Positions 25,064-36,881 of a DNA stretch of 64,000 nt are shown piece after piece (the first letter of the stretch is position 1; each line of letters begins with the position of its first letter). Made by a program: the position numbers and the translations under genes. Origin of the DNA: Carnobacterium gallinarum DSM 4847 (GTDB lineage: Bacteria; Bacillota; Bacilli; Lactobacillales; Carnobacteriaceae); contig NZ_JQLU01000002.1 in assembly GCF_000744375.1 (NCBI RefSeq), positions 1-64,000 on the forward strand, in the 5' to 3' direction. The notes beneath the pieces were generated by a model. It made no database searches and was not told the DNA's origin. It worked only from the letters and a program-made list of their open reading frames with translations.

Positions 25064-25678
25064 ATGGCAGGTGGTCCTGGTATTAAAAGTAAAAAAAATC
25101 CTCATTACGATGAACCTTTACTCACCATTTATAAAACAGAAAATTCTAACATTGAAGATTTTATGCAGTCTGAAATTGATAAAAATGATAGTCCGCTGAA
25201 ATTACAAATAAGCCATCAATCAGCAGCTATCGGTGAATTAGCTGGCCTGGCAACAGAAATAATTGATTTATTAACTGGGCCTTTCGTTACCTCAATTGTA
25301 AATCTCTATGGATTGATTACTATTGGATCTCATCTAACTTCATTTATAAAAAAAGCGAGTACCAATAATCAAAAAATAAAGGTTTCTGAAAAAGGAATAG
25401 GGTATATAGCTACATATTTAAATGAAGATAAGCTATTAAATAATCAAGATTTCGTTGAATTTATTGGCCCTTATTCAATATCAAATCCAAATTCCACGTT
25501 GAACGACCTTGTAAATATTAACATTTCTGGACTAGATAAAATTTCCGGTGTTTTGATAGCTTTTAAATTTAAGGAAAGCCTAGAAACATTTAGAATAGAG
25601 TGGCAGATATATAACAATAGCGGTCAGCTTGTTCTTTCATGGGTCACATATGATTCTCCGGAAACGATAACTGACTAA
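25064..25678 (+). CDS. Unknown protein, 204 residues
   Basis: No family recognised. The N-terminal 65 residues are polar; residues about 65-110 are hydrophobic and helical (IGELAGLATEIIDLLTGPFV, TSIVNLYGLITIGSHLTSFI), possibly one membrane hairpin or an amphipathic core; the rest looks beta-rich. No signal peptide. It is followed 74 bases later by the secreted nuclease gene, so a functional link is possible but unproven. Confidence 0.6.
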   Translation: MAGGPGIKSKKNPHYDEPLLTIYKTENSNIEDFMQSEIDKNDSPLKLQISHQSAAIGELAGLATEIIDLLTGPFVTSIVNLYGLITIGSHLTSFIKKASTNNQKIKVSEKGIGYIATYLNEDKLLNNQDFVEFIGPYSISNPNSTLNDLVNINISGLDKISGVLIAFKFKESLETFRIEWQIYNNSGQLVLSWVTYDSPETITD

Positions 25679-25751
25679 TATTTCAAGAAAATATCTGGAA
25701 TCCTATGAAGATAGGATTCTTTTTAATTTCAACTTAAAAGGAGTGAATCAC

Positions 25752-26738
25752 ATGATAAAAGGAAGAAAGTTATTGTGGACTATGAGCAGTATACTGTTGC
25801 TCAGTGGGTGTACCCCGACAGAAGCAGTAACAGAAGAAATAAAGGCGTCTAGTTCGATCGAATCTAGCGTTGAAGTGGCTTCAGTACCTACTGATACGGA
25901 AGAAAGTAAAGAAATCGAGGAAGTATATTCAGACTCGGTAGTTCCTTCGGATGCTTCTGAAAGTGCCGAACCCCAGTCATCTGTATCATTTGATGGCTAT
26001 ACATTAATCGAAGTGTACGGCGGGGACTTGTCAGGCTATCGTACAGCAAATGTTGTCGTTGATATCGGTTTTGGTGACAGGGAATATTGGGCCTATACAA
26101 ATGAATATGGGCAATTGGTTCGAGTTGTTGCAGCAGAAATCATTTTGCAAGATAATGCCACTGAACCAGTCAATTCTGAAGGACGTTATTATGATGACGA
26201 AGCAAAAGTGCCGGGCACAGAGAACGCAAATCTCGACGAAGGACATGTTATAGCAGACTCCTTAGGGGGTGTGGCCAATGCCTATAACATAACACCACAA
26301 GACAGTGTGCTGAATCGTCATGGGGATCAGGCTTATATGGAACGAAACATTGTACAAGCAGGTGGGGCCACTAATTTTGAGGCGATCATTACCTACCCAG
26401 ATACAACTACACAAGTTCCAAGTTATTATAAATACACGTATACGATTAATGGATACCAAGTAGTAGATGAATTCCAAAATGTTAACCCAGATGAATACAA
26501 TGCAGCACAAGGGCTAACAGGAGAGGCTAGCTCAACTCCTGACAGTTCTGGAATAGCAACATTCGCTGCGCCTACCGAAACTGCTGGAGGAGACGTATCT
26601 GCTGTAGATACGAACGGCAATGGACAAGTCACGATCCAAGAAGCGAAAAATGCAGGGTACGCCATGCCGATTTATAGTAATCATTGGTTGTATCCATACA
26701 TGGATGACCGAGATGGGGATGGACAAGTCGGGGAATAA
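25752..26738 (+). CDS. Surface lipoprotein nuclease (DNA/RNA non-specific endonuclease family)
   Basis: 328 residues. The signal peptide ends in the lipobox LLLSGC (Cys near 20), so the mature protein is membrane-anchored outside. A Ser/Glu-rich spacer (about 25-75) leads to a DNA/RNA non-specific endonuclease domain (about 80-240) with the motif DEGHVIADSLGG (catalytic His) and YNITPQDSVLNRHG downstream. The C-terminus has an EF-hand-like DTNGNGQVTIQE and an excalibur-like YMDDRDGDGQ, both Ca-binding types. I use the ATG after AAGGAG rather than the GTG at 25743. Likely roles are extracellular DNA breakdown, nutrition or competition. Confidence 0.85.
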   Translation: MIKGRKLLWTMSSILLLSGCTPTEAVTEEIKASSSIESSVEVASVPTDTEESKEIEEVYSDSVVPSDASESAEPQSSVSFDGYTLIEVYGGDLSGYRTANVVVDIGFGDREYWAYTNEYGQLVRVVAAEIILQDNATEPVNSEGRYYDDEAKVPGTENANLDEGHVIADSLGGVANAYNITPQDSVLNRHGDQAYMERNIVQAGGATNFEAIITYPDTTTQVPSYYKYTYTINGYQVVDEFQNVNPDEYNAAQGLTGEASSTPDSSGIATFAAPTETAGGDVSAVDTNGNGQVTIQEAKNAGYAMPIYSNHWLYPYMDDRDGDGQVGE

Positions 26739-26784
26739 TTTAAAAATATTCAAAATGGTTATATTAAAACTGTATTCTTAACAA

Positions 26785-28553
26785 CCTGCATTCCCGAAAC
26801 ACCTAACTATGATTTAACAAAAAAAAGCTGAAACCATTGATATTAATAGGTTTTAAACACTCTCGCCATTACATAAACCTAGTTATGTGTTATACTATAC
26901 ATAACTAGGAGGCGGCAGAATGGCTATTATAAACCAGTTTGATAAACGAAGTGGCATTACCTATGTTTACGAATCCATATCCTATTGGGATAAGGAAAAG
27001 AAACAACCCCGGGCGAAACGCACACTGATCGGTAAGCGTGATTCTAATACAGGAGAAATCATTCCGACCGATGGTCGTGGCAGAAAACACAAGGAGGATC
27101 CGGAAGCTGCTAACTCAAGGAAACCAGGACCGGTACCTATCGAAATAGCTAGCCGCAGGTTTTACGGTACCACATATCTACTGGATGAGATTGGTAAAAA
27201 ACTGGGTCTAACAGAAGATCTTAAGCAATGCTTTCCCGCTAGCTACAAACAAATCCAATCCATTGCTTACTATATGATTCTTGAATCTGAATCCCCGCTT
27301 TTTCGTTTTGAAAAATGGAGCACACTTCATAAGCATCCCTATGATAAAAATATTTCTTCACAGCGCAGCAGTGAACTTTTTTCAGATATTTCTGAAGAAG
27401 AAAGAACAAAGTTCTTTATGCTTCAGGAGAAACGACGCTCCGGAGATGAATACTGGGCTTATGATACTACCTCAGTGTCCAGTTATTCCCAAACGCTTCG
27501 CCAAGCTCAATATGGCAAAAACAAGGAAGACGATAGACTGCCTCAGATTAACTTGGCACTCGTATTCGGTGAAAAATCCGGTCTTCCTTTCTATTATCGA
27601 AAGCTAGCCGGCAACATTCCGGATGTGCGGACTGTTCAAAATCTTCTAGCGGATTTTGCAGTTCTCGGCTTTGATAAAGTGAAACTGGTCATGGACCGTG
27701 GATTTTATAGCGAGGCGAATGTCAACGGCCTTCTTAAGGATCACTTGAAATTCATTGTTGCGATTCAGACAAGCAATTGCTTTGCACGCAAAGCAATCGA
27801 TACCGTTTATGACAACTTCCGTTCTTTCGAGAACTTCGATGAGCAGCATGAATTGTATTCCAAGACTGTCCTTTCAGAATGGGAATATAAGCAAGAACGC
27901 CCCTACAAGAAGGATGTTCTCACAGATAAAAAGCGGGTTTATTTACACATTTACTTCAACATCGATAAGTTTGCTGAAGATGAAACCAACTTCGATCGTA
28001 AACTTATGGCTATGCGGAAGGAGATTCTGAGTGGCAAACGTGTTGCGAAACATGAGCGATTCTACAAGCAGTATTTCCAAATTAAAGAAACTCCGATTCG
28101 TGGCTTACAGGTTACTGTTATAGAAGATGCAGTGAAGGCGACAAAACGTTATTATGGCTACTTCACTTTGATATCCAACGAAAAGATGGATGCCATGGCC
28201 GCACTGGAATTATACAGAAACAAAGATCTCATCGAGAAAGCCTTTGGTAATATTAAAGACCGCTTAAATCTTCGCCGCCTATTGGTGTCATCTGAGAAAA
28301 GCCTTGACGGAAAACTCTTCGTTGCATTTGTCGCGCTCATATATTTATCTTATCTCAAAAAACACATGCATGAAGCAGAACTTTATCAAAACTATACGAT
28401 TCAGTCTGCCTTGGATAAACTTGATATTATAGAATGTTTTGAGTATCCAGGCTACGACCTTAGGGTCGGTGAGGTTCTTACAAAGCAAAAACAAATTTAC
28501 GAAGCACTAGGCATCACCCCGCCTGCATAGTTATGTGTTGGCGGGAATCCAGG
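26785..28553 (+). mobile_element. IS1634-family insertion sequence, copy 1
   Basis: 1769 bp with ends CCTGCATTCCCG (26785) and, inverted, CCTGGATTCCCG (complement at 28542-28553). It carries one intact transposase gene. No matching target duplication is seen beside the ends. A homologous copy in the opposite orientation lies at 42487-44230, so the two bracket the sugar-utilisation genes. Confidence 0.85.
26920..28530 (+). CDS. IS1634-family transposase
   Basis: 536-residue DDE transposase. The N-terminal part (YVYESISYWDKEKKQPRAKR, TLIGKRDSNTGEI) is typical of this family. Catalytic positions are visible as D in YWAYDTTSVSSYS, D in VKLVMDRGFYS and E in DLIEKAFGNIKDRL. AGGAGGCGG precedes the ATG. 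The frame is full length, so it is probably active. It is similar over its length to the transposase at 42503-44107, though clearly diverged. Confidence 0.95.
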   Translation: MAIINQFDKRSGITYVYESISYWDKEKKQPRAKRTLIGKRDSNTGEIIPTDGRGRKHKEDPEAANSRKPGPVPIEIASRRFYGTTYLLDEIGKKLGLTEDLKQCFPASYKQIQSIAYYMILESESPLFRFEKWSTLHKHPYDKNISSQRSSELFSDISEEERTKFFMLQEKRRSGDEYWAYDTTSVSSYSQTLRQAQYGKNKEDDRLPQINLALVFGEKSGLPFYYRKLAGNIPDVRTVQNLLADFAVLGFDKVKLVMDRGFYSEANVNGLLKDHLKFIVAIQTSNCFARKAIDTVYDNFRSFENFDEQHELYSKTVLSEWEYKQERPYKKDVLTDKKRVYLHIYFNIDKFAEDETNFDRKLMAMRKEILSGKRVAKHERFYKQYFQIKETPIRGLQVTVIEDAVKATKRYYGYFTLISNEKMDAMAALELYRNKDLIEKAFGNIKDRLNLRRLLVSSEKSLDGKLFVAFVALIYLSYLKKHMHEAELYQNYTIQSALDKLDIIECFEYPGYDLRVGEVLTKQKQIYEALGITPPA

Positions 28554-28612
28554 TTGCAACGGAGATGAAGGTTCGTTGAAGGGTTGAAACCCGTGGTACC
28601 GGACAATACGAC

Positions 28613-28655
28613 AAAAAAACAAGAGAGGTATATTTTCATATAGCTCTCTTGTTTT
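28613..28655 (-). terminator. Terminator of the lac operon
   Basis: AAAACAAGAGAG (28616-28627) pairs with CTCTCTTGTTTT (28644-28655). On the minus strand it is followed by T7. It lies 20 bases after the lacG stop. Confidence 0.8.
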
Positions 28656-28674
28656 ATATTTATGAATAAACGTA

Positions 28675-30093
<1,419 letters not shown>

Positions 30094-31812
30094 CTAGTCT
30101 TCGAATTGTTCTTGAACAAATGCAAGAGCCCCTTGGCCATCACGGGTCAATTTAATGTATTGACCTCCTTGCGTTTTAGCAAGTTTAACGCCCAATCTAT
30201 CAGTATCCTGTTTGATATCTTCGTAATTCGAAGCCACTTGAGGTGCCAGGATGACTAAATCATAGTCTTTCATGATATCCATGTGCGCCCCATAGCTACC
30301 TGCTGCTGCTTTTACAGGAGCCCCATATTCAGCCGCAGCTTTATTTAAAGCATTAGCAAGAAGGCCACTTGTTCCCCCACCAGCACAAAGGACAAGAACA
30401 TTTTTAGCTTCCGTTATTTTATTTTCAAAAACTTTCGAATCATTCTCGTTCGTATCAGCACTTGCAAGGACCGCTTTGGCTTTTTTAGTATCAAAGCTGC
30501 CTTCAACTTTTTCTTTCAAACTATCCGTAGATGATACTCCAGCTTTTTCTTCTTCAAGAATTTGTGCATCGTAGACTTTAAAGAATGGGTAGTAAATCAC
30601 TACGTCCACTACAATCAATGTAAGAGCAAGAACAAGTGACATCAGCCCGAATCCTGTTCCGATAACGATCCCTAAAGGACCTGGTGTTGTCCAAGGCAAA
30701 TTCACGCTAAAGCTGTTCATCCCAAGAACATCAACGAAGAATTTGAAAATCCAGACGTTGGCAATCGGTGCAAAAATAAAAGGCACAAAAAATACTGGAT
30801 TTAAAACGATAGGTGCTCCAAATAAGATGGGTTCATTAACCCCAAAGAAAGTTGGTACAACTGACGCTCTGCCGATCGCCTTATTCCGTTTTGATTTTGA
30901 TAACCACATGAACATGAATGGAACAACTAAAGTTGCACCTGTACCACCCATTGTAACGATAAACATCTGCGTTCCGGATGTCAGAATCTTATCTGCATGC
31001 TGTCCAGCCTGTAAAAGTTGGAAATTTGTTTCAATATTCGCATACGTAATCGCTGCAATAGCAGGTTCAACGATAGATGGCCCATGTATACCAACAAACC
31101 AGAACAGTGCATATGCACCAAATATGATTGTAATGCCCAAGTAACCATCAGCCGCTGTGAACAGTGGCTCGAATAACTTAATAACAGACTCCGCCACATT
31201 CGTGCCCATAATGTTCCTAGTCACTATATCCAAACCATAAAGAACGACTATCACTAAGGTAAAAGGAATGATATCTTTAAATACTTGTGAAATGTTTGGT
31301 GGTACTTCTTCCGGCATCCGGATTGTCACATTATTTTTCACAGTGATATTATAGATATTCACAGTAATGAACGCTGCAAGAAACGCTGTCAATAGTCCTT
31401 TTGTCCCTAAGAATCCGTTTGCAAATCCACCGCCCTCAACTGCATCCGCAGCAAGGAGTAAGAAACCAGATATGGAAGCCAACATAGTAGAAAGAAAGTT
31501 AATTTGATTTGTGTTTTCCAGCTTTCTGTTAAAGGAATCTGTTAAAGACTTTGCCGTTGTACCAGCAACCAAGACTCCTAAAATTCCCATTGTATATCCG
31601 TACGGTTTCATAATCAAAGCTTCAGTCGATGCACTCCATGAAAAACCGAATATATTAGGAACATAGGCAATCAATAAGAAAATACTTGAAAACAGAACAA
31701 CAGGCATCGCTGAGATAAAGCCATCACGTATTGCGCGTAGATAGATATTACGGGATACTTTCTCAAAAAAAGGTTTAGCTTTTTCAATTTGTGCAATCAA
31801 GGCATTCATCAT
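30094..31812 (-). CDS. lacE: Lactose-specific PTS EIICB component
   Basis: 572 residues: an eight-to-ten-helix EIIC domain (about 1-420) that carries lactose through the membrane, a linker, and a cytoplasmic EIIB domain with the phosphorylated Cys at about 476 in [12 protein letters not shown]. Conserved EIIC segments such as [10 protein letters not shown] and [14 protein letters not shown] are visible. The phosphate comes from LacF, encoded just upstream with a 2-base gap. The product delivers lactose-6-phosphate to LacG. Confidence 0.96.
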   Translation of the reverse strand: MMNALIAQIEKAKPFFEKVSRNIYLRAIRDGFISAMPVVLFSSIFLLIAYVPNIFGFSWSASTEALIMKPYGYTMGILGVLVAGTTAKSLTDSFNRKLENTNQINFLSTMLASISGFLLLAADAVEGGGFANGFLGTKGLLTAFLAAFITVNIYNITVKNNVTIRMPEEVPPNISQVFKDIIPFTLVIVVLYGLDIVTRNIMGTNVAESVIKLFEPLFTAADGYLGITIIFGAYALFWFVGIHGPSIVEPAIAAITYANIETNFQLLQAGQHADKILTSGTQMFIVTMGGTGATLVVPFMFMWLSKSKRNKAIGRASVVPTFFGVNEPILFGAPIVLNPVFFVPFIFAPIANVWIFKFFVDVLGMNSFSVNLPWTTPGPLGIVIGTGFGLMSLVLALTLIVVDVVIYYPFFKVYDAQILEEEKAGVSSTDSLKEKVEGSFDTKKAKAVLASADTNENDSKVFENKITEAKNVLVLCAGGGTSGLLANALNKAAAEYGAPVKAAAGSYGAHMDIMKDYDLVILAPQVASNYEDIKQDTDRLGVKLAKTQGGQYIKLTRDGQGALAFVQEQFED

Positions 31813-31814
31813 AA

Positions 31815-32132
31815 TTAGTTGCTCCCTCTTTTATACAATTCGATTATATGTTTCATCAAATCCCTAAGCAGCAATGTTGTCATCAAGTGATCCTGTCCAT
31901 GCATCATCGTAACGCTGTAAGCAATATCATCGCCTGAAGCTTCCATAGTAAGCAAACTTGTCTGAGCTTTATGAGCCTCTTTGATGCTGGTATTTGCTTC
32001 TTCGCATAATGCTTCGGCTTTATCATAATCACCTTTTTCCGCTGCTTTTAAAGCCTCCAAAAGGTATGATCGCGCTTCACCTGCATAGGCAACAATTTCA
32101 AACCCTAATAAAGTAGCTTCTTCCCTGTTCAT
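31815..32132 (-). CDS. lacF: Lactose-specific PTS EIIA component
   Basis: 105 residues, exactly the family length. The active His is residue 78 in MMHGQDHLM, with the conserved Asp81 and His82. A longer in-frame start (32189) reaches into lacD and is rejected because GGAGGG sits 9 bases before the ATG at 32132. It forms a trimer and passes phosphate from HPr to the EIIB domain of LacE. It is encoded between lacD and lacE. Confidence 0.95.
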   Translation of the reverse strand: MNREEATLLGFEIVAYAGEARSYLLEALKAAEKGDYDKAEALCEEANTSIKEAHKAQTSLLTMEASGDDIAYSVTMMHGQDHLMTTLLLRDLMKHIIELYKRGSN

Positions 32133-32151
32133 TACATTCCCTCCAATTTGT

Positions 32152-33132
32152 TCAGATTTTTTCTGTCCAAGATGTTGCTGTCGTTTCAAGAACTTTGTTT
32201 AGTGTATCGATATTATTAAAGCCAGTCGTGCGCAACCATTCACGCGCAGCTTGCTCACCTTCTTTGATATAAACTGGAACTACACCCGCCCATGTTGCAC
32301 GACCACATAAGACACCATTAAATTTAGCACCCGCATCGTGAGCAAAACGAAGTGTTTCTTGGAACAATTCCGCACTAACGCCTGCACTTAAATAAATATA
32401 TGGAAGATGTGATGCTGCTTCTTGTTCTTTAAAAAAGTTAGCTGCTTCTTCTTTAGTATAAACAACTTCTCCATCTGAATATCCTTCTACATAATTCATA
32501 TTCACTGGAACTTCAACTTTTAGAACGTCTACATTGTATCTATCATCTGAGAATACTTTCATTGCTTCGATAACTTTTCTTGGTTTAATTTTAGCGAACT
32601 CTGTGCTACTGTTATCCGTAACATTCTCATCATATGTTAAAATCTCCAGGAAGAATGGAATATCTTCAGCCACACATTCCGAACCTATACGCTCCATATA
32701 TGCTAGTTTTTGAGTATTAATATAATCTGAAGAATCAACATCATAGTAAAGAAGGAATTTAACAGCATCTGCGCCTCTTTCTTTAATACGTTTAACTGAC
32801 CATTCAACTAGGCAATCTGGTAATCGTCCTTCTGTATTTGCATCGTATCCAGTTTTTTCATATGCTAGCAGAAGACCTGAATTCTTATCACGAGCATCAG
32901 CAGCAGGCAAGCCATATTCAGGATCCAGAAGAATAGATGATGAATATTTTGTTAGTTCTTCTGAGACAAGCGTTTTCAATTTTTCCATATCCCCAACAGT
33001 TGGCTCTTCCGTTTGATGTGCAGCCATCATTTTTTTCAAAGCACCACGTTGATCAAATGCCAATGCTGAAATGATGCCTTTATCATCGCTTAAACGTTTT
33101 AAATATTCTTTTTTATTTTCGGTGTTTATCAT
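32152..33132 (-). CDS. lacD: Tagatose 1,6-bisphosphate aldolase
   Basis: 326 residues, class I aldolase. It cleaves tagatose-1,6-bisphosphate to dihydroxyacetone phosphate and glyceraldehyde-3-phosphate, the last step of the tagatose-6-phosphate pathway. The Schiff-base Lys is in [10 protein letters not shown]. The start [16 protein letters not shown] and [13 protein letters not shown] are typical LacD. It lies 3 bases after lacC. Confidence 0.96.
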   Translation of the reverse strand: MINTENKKEYLKRLSDDKGIISALAFDQRGALKKMMAAHQTEEPTVGDMEKLKTLVSEELTKYSSSILLDPEYGLPAADARDKNSGLLLAYEKTGYDANTEGRLPDCLVEWSVKRIKERGADAVKFLLYYDVDSSDYINTQKLAYMERIGSECVAEDIPFFLEILTYDENVTDNSSTEFAKIKPRKVIEAMKVFSDDRYNVDVLKVEVPVNMNYVEGYSDGEVVYTKEEAANFFKEQEAASHLPYIYLSAGVSAELFQETLRFAHDAGAKFNGVLCGRATWAGVVPVYIKEGEQAAREWLRTTGFNNIDTLNKVLETTATSWTEKI

Positions 33133-33135
33133 TTT

Positions 33136-34068
33136 TTATACCTCTTCTACTTTTATTTTATCATATAACTTCTCAAAATTATCTAAGTTTACATGTCCAG
33201 TAAGTTTCTCTTGGGCATTCAGCATGCCCAACGTATTTGCTTTCTTCAGTAAGGAATCATCCGCTTCATCATTTACCAAGGCTGATACAATTCCGGCCAC
33301 AGTTGAATCACCTGAGCCCACAGGATTTACGACAGAAATTTTAGGGATCGTCACTTGATAGAAAGTGTTTTGGTGTTTGGCGAAGGCACCTTTAGAACCG
33401 AGTGATACGACAATCCATTCGATACCTGTAAAAATATCTTGGGACAGTGCTGCTTTTAAGCTATCAACATCATCGGTAATCTCTTTGTTCAATATCTGTG
33501 ATAATTCTTCTGTATTTGGCTTAATGACGGTTGGCTTACCGCTGCCTCTTAACACCTCAAGCATAGCCTCTCCTGAGCAATCAAGCACGACTGGCTTGTT
33601 ATGCCTATTGCAAATTCCAATCATTTGAGAATAGTAAGTTGACGCAATTCCTTTCGGCAAACTACCTGAAATAGCGACTGCTTTGACTTGCGTTAGTAGT
33701 TGCTCGAAATGATTTAGAAATCCTTCTGCCTCAGCTTCTGTGATCACAGGTCCTTGCTCCAAAACCTCAGTTTGATGTCCATCATGGAGGATCGCAATAC
33801 AGTTTCTTGTGTCGCCAGTAATTTTGTAGAATGAATGTTTAATATCAGTCTTATCAAGTTCATTTTCAATAAACTCACCCAATTTACCTCCAATTAAACC
33901 GCTCGCAACAACCGCTTCATTTAATTGCGATAAAACTCTAGTCACATTCAAACCTTTACCACCAGGTGTTTTGTATGTCTCTTCAACACGATTAACGGAA
34001 TCGAGATGGAAATCTTTTATTTGGTAAGCAATATCGACTGAAGGATTCATAGTTATCGATAAAATCAT
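33136..34068 (-). CDS. lacC: Tagatose-6-phosphate kinase
   Basis: 310-residue PfkB-family kinase that adds the second phosphate to tagatose-6-phosphate. The N-terminal PfkB signature GGKGLNVTRVL and the C-terminal anion-hole/catalytic motif NPVGSGDSTVAG (Asp as base) are both present. It is encoded between lacB and lacD in the leftward operon. Confidence 0.95.
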   Translation of the reverse strand: MILSITMNPSVDIAYQIKDFHLDSVNRVEETYKTPGGKGLNVTRVLSQLNEAVVASGLIGGKLGEFIENELDKTDIKHSFYKITGDTRNCIAILHDGHQTEVLEQGPVITEAEAEGFLNHFEQLLTQVKAVAISGSLPKGIASTYYSQMIGICNRHNKPVVLDCSGEAMLEVLRGSGKPTVIKPNTEELSQILNKEITDDVDSLKAALSQDIFTGIEWIVVSLGSKGAFAKHQNTFYQVTIPKISVVNPVGSGDSTVAGIVSALVNDEADDSLLKKANTLGMLNAQEKLTGHVNLDNFEKLYDKIKVEEV

Positions 34069-34080
34069 CTTGCTTCTCCC

Positions 34081-34596
34081 CTAGTCATGATATTCACCGT
34101 TATCCCATTTCACTAAAAATTCATCAAAGAAATGAGGATCCATTTGATCTTTATTTACGCTTTCAACATGAGCTATTTTTGCAATCAATTCTTTATTTTC
34201 TTCTGTCTCTTGATACTCTGCATTGATAAAAGCCTCGATGATGTCACACATAAGTAGCTCACCTGTTATTTTCCCACCGAAACCAATCACATTTGCATTC
34301 AATTCTTTTTTAGCATACAGCGCTGTAGTCATGTCACGAACAAGAGCAGATCGAACTCCCGGTACTTTATTAACTGCATTGTTAATACCAACACCCGTTC
34401 CGCAAATACAAACACCTAAATCTGCTTCCCCGCTTGCTACAGCCTCCCCCACTTTTTTCCCAAAGATAGGATAGTGAGTACGATAAAAATCATATGTTCC
34501 AAAATCAAGAACTTCATGACCCAGCGATTTCAAAAAACTTGATACTTCCATTTTTGTGTCCGTTACAATGTGGTCACAACCAATAGCAATTTTCAT
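34081..34596 (-). CDS. lacB: Galactose-6-phosphate isomerase subunit LacB (lac operon copy)
   Basis: 171-residue RpiB-family subunit. With LacA it converts galactose-6-phosphate to tagatose-6-phosphate. [11 protein letters not shown] at the start and the active-site strand [14 protein letters not shown] with its Cys are characteristic. I start at the second in-frame ATG (34596) because the AAGGTAG box is too close to the one at 34602. A second, diverged LacB is encoded at 36322-36843. Confidence 0.95.
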   Translation of the reverse strand: MKIAIGCDHIVTDTKMEVSSFLKSLGHEVLDFGTYDFYRTHYPIFGKKVGEAVASGEADLGVCICGTGVGINNAVNKVPGVRSALVRDMTTALYAKKELNANVIGFGGKITGELLMCDIIEAFINAEYQETEENKELIAKIAHVESVNKDQMDPHFFDEFLVKWDNGEYHD

Positions 34597-34616
34597 TTTC
34601 ATCTACCTTTCTTTAA

Positions 34617-35045
34617 TTAACCTATTTTATTTAGCATATCAACGCGAATTTGATGTCTTCCACCTTCGTATTTTCCTGTAACGAATCCTTTTACGATATT
34701 TTTTGCAAGCGTAACCCCTACTATTTCACTCCCCATCGTAATCATTCGGGCATTATTGTGTCCCCTAGTCATATAAGCAGAGCGCTCATCTGAAACTTGA
34801 GCTGCAATCATACCTTTGATTTTTGTTGCTACCATAAAACTACCTGCGCCATAAGCGTCAATTACAATACCTAAGTTGTCGTCATCTTTTTTAACTTCTC
34901 GTGCTACTGCTAATGTGGTTTCAATGAAATCACTAGCTGAATTTCCACTAACATCGACTACCTCATAATTATTTTCCACAAGATAGTTTTTAATAATTGA
35001 TTTCAATTCCTTACCCGCTAAATCTGCACCCAATATAATAGCCAT
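34617..35045 (-). CDS. lacA: Galactose-6-phosphate isomerase subunit LacA (lac operon copy)
   Basis: 142-residue RpiB-fold subunit, the partner of LacB. The start [20 protein letters not shown] and the central [20 protein letters not shown] match LacA. GGAGAAA precedes the ATG. It is the first gene of lacABCDFEG, behind a well-formed promoter. A second copy is at 36882-37310. Confidence 0.95.
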   Translation of the reverse strand: MAIILGADLAGKELKSIIKNYLVENNYEVVDVSGNSASDFIETTLAVAREVKKDDDNLGIVIDAYGAGSFMVATKIKGMIAAQVSDERSAYMTRGHNNARMITMGSEIVGVTLAKNIVKGFVTGKYEGGRHQIRVDMLNKIG

Positions 35046-35146
35046 ATTAATTTCTCCTTACTAAAAATATTTTAATGAACTTACGAAGACAGTTTGGAAA
35101 TTTTCAAATCATTTTTCGGGAAGCGTTTTTATTTCCTCATGCCCCT

Positions 35147-35175
35147 ATTATAAACAGAACCAAACATATAATCAA
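35147..35175 (-). promoter_or_regulatory. lacAp: Promoter of the lacABCDFEG operon
   Basis: On the minus strand TTGATT (35175-35170) and TATAAT (35152-35147) are 17 bases apart. A weak cre-like sequence (AAAAACGCTTCCC, about 35118-35132) lies just downstream, where CcpA could block transcription. Confidence 0.7.
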
Positions 35176-35215
35176 TCTTTTTTGTTCTTTTTTTTGTTTT
35201 ATTTTTCTTTTTGAT
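35176..35215 (-). promoter_or_regulatory. A-rich repeats upstream of the lac promoter, possible DeoR-family operator
   Basis: On the minus strand the 40 bases before the -35 box are a string of AAACAAA/GAACAAA-like units, similar to the decamers in front of gatA (37631-37670). DeoR-family sugar regulators often bind such repeats, so one regulator may control both promoters. Functional binding is inferred. Confidence 0.4.
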
Positions 35216-35278
35216 TCTCTATTCGTTCCTTTTTGTTTGCCGGCATGATAAAAAAGCTGTTTTTATTAGTGTTTCGCA

Positions 35279-36157
35279 TCAAAACATTTCAATTGTAAAT
35301 TTCAGGATTTTTTCCCTGCTTTTTTGCAAACAAATCATGCCATCTTTCTCTTCTAGTGATCCGATTTCACCCGCAATATCAGGTAATCCGTAGAATGGCT
35401 CGATACAAACAAACGGAGCATCTATTGTTTCTTTTGTCCATAGGCATAGGTAGGGGAAATCAGTCATATGCACGCTAACGCCATGCTTGCCTTTTGATGA
35501 CGTCAATGTGACGGTCTCAATGTCTGCTTCATCAATGATGATAAGACCCTCACGAAATACTTCATGGCTCATTGGTAATGCCCCATTTTTCATTGCTGCG
35601 AATGGTTTTTTGCCACCCTTTCGGAATGGCGCTGGACCAATTTCGAAAAATTCCACATTTTTTTGGGGATTTATTGTGATTGTGTAGTCTTCATACGTCC
35701 CTTCACCATTCATCGGCACGTTAAAGCCTGGATGGCCCCCTACTGAGAACGGCATCATTTCTTCAGAATGATTTTCCACCTTATATGCTGTTTCCAATTT
35801 ATTGTCCGTTAATGTGTAAGTAACCGAGTATACAAACTCATATGGATAAATCGCCTTCGTTTCTTTGTTTGCTCTTAAAGTGAAGGTTGCTTTTGTATCC
35901 GTTTTTTCCGTCACTTCTAATTCTGATATCTTTACAAAACCATGTTGTGGTAATTCATATGTTTTACTATTTTTTATGTGTTTATGTTCGTTCAAACGAC
36001 CGATGATGGGAAATAAATTTGGTGCATGGCTAGACCAAACATTAGGATCTCCACCCCACAGATAATCAAAGCCTTCTTTTTTATTGTATATTTTTTGAAG
36101 TTCTGCTCCTTTTGTAGCTATCTCTACTAAAAGGTATTCATTTTCTAATAGGACCAT
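35279..36157 (-). CDS. lacX: Aldose 1-epimerase, LacX type
   Basis: 292 residues, galactose-mutarotase-like fold. SVGGHPGFNVP carries a catalytic His, and VCIEPFYGLPD the Glu-containing end motif of the LacX/YeaD branch. It would interconvert alpha and beta anomers of galactose or its phosphate before the isomerase step. It follows lacB copy 2 by 165 bases on the same strand, so it is probably the third gene of the lacA2-lacB2-lacX unit. In Lactococcus lacX lies at the end of the lac operon; here it is with the second set. Confidence 0.88.
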   Translation of the reverse strand: MVLLENEYLLVEIATKGAELQKIYNKKEGFDYLWGGDPNVWSSHAPNLFPIIGRLNEHKHIKNSKTYELPQHGFVKISELEVTEKTDTKATFTLRANKETKAIYPYEFVYSVTYTLTDNKLETAYKVENHSEEMMPFSVGGHPGFNVPMNGEGTYEDYTITINPQKNVEFFEIGPAPFRKGGKKPFAAMKNGALPMSHEVFREGLIIIDEADIETVTLTSSKGKHGVSVHMTDFPYLCLWTKETIDAPFVCIEPFYGLPDIAGEIGSLEEKDGMICLQKSREKILKFTIEMF

Positions 36158-36321
36158 TATGTCCCCTCCAATAATATTATTCTCACCTATTGCATACTAT
36201 TCATATCTTGAAAAAAAGGAGCGGTATACGATTCGAACTATCTCCTGACCGAACACTGGTGCTAGCCACCGAAATTTCTGGAAATGGGAGACTTCTTTCG
36301 GAAAAACGTCAAAATAACTGA

Positions 36322-36843
36322 TCAATCGTGATAGAATCCTTCAGACCATTTCTTCATTTCTTCATCGAATAAATGTTCGTTTATTTCAGTATTTGTTTCT
36401 TTTTCAGGTGCAATAGCATTAATTTTTTCAATTAATTTTTTATTTTCAGGTGTTTCTACATACTCGGTATTAATAAAAGCGTTTATAATTTCAAAAATCA
36501 AGTTCTTCCCAACAATCATGCCTCCAAAACCAATTACATTTGCATTCAATTCTTTTTTTGCATAAACCGCACTTGTAACATCTCTTACTAAGGCAGCTCT
36601 AGCACCAGGTACTTTATCTGCTGCAGTTGTGATCCCAACCCCTGTGCCACAAAGTGTGATTCCCAATTCTGCTTTTTTTGATACTACGGCTTCTGCCACT
36701 TTTTTTCCAAAAATTGGATAATGTGTACGGGTAAAATCATATGTTCCAACATCAATTACTTCGTGCCCTTGTTGTTTCAAGTAATCCGATACCGCAATCT
36801 TAACATCTGTGACAATGTGGTCACATCCTAATGAAATAATCAT
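36322..36843 (-). CDS. lacB: Galactose-6-phosphate isomerase subunit LacB (second copy)
   Basis: 173 residues, close to the LacB at 34081 ([31 protein letters not shown]) but with many substitutions, so an old duplication or separate acquisition. I begin at the ATG at 36843, 7 bases after GGAGG; an in-frame ATG at 36858 overlaps that box. It is paired with lacA copy 2 just upstream. The active-site Cys is kept. Confidence 0.93.
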   Translation of the reverse strand: MIISLGCDHIVTDVKIAVSDYLKQQGHEVIDVGTYDFTRTHYPIFGKKVAEAVVSKKAELGITLCGTGVGITTAADKVPGARAALVRDVTSAVYAKKELNANVIGFGGMIVGKNLIFEIINAFINTEYVETPENKKLIEKINAIAPEKETNTEINEHLFDEEMKKWSEGFYHD

Positions 36844-36881
36844 TTTTCTTTCCTCCATTTTCCATGTTGTTTATTTTGTTA

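Noticed and set aside
36211-36290. tRNA-like sequence on the minus strand (GTTCGAATCGTATACCGCTC with a GGTGGCTAGCACC-like stem)
   Set aside because: The T-arm stem does not pair properly and no matching acceptor 5' strand or D-arm is found; at most it is a decayed tRNA-Ser-like 3' piece.
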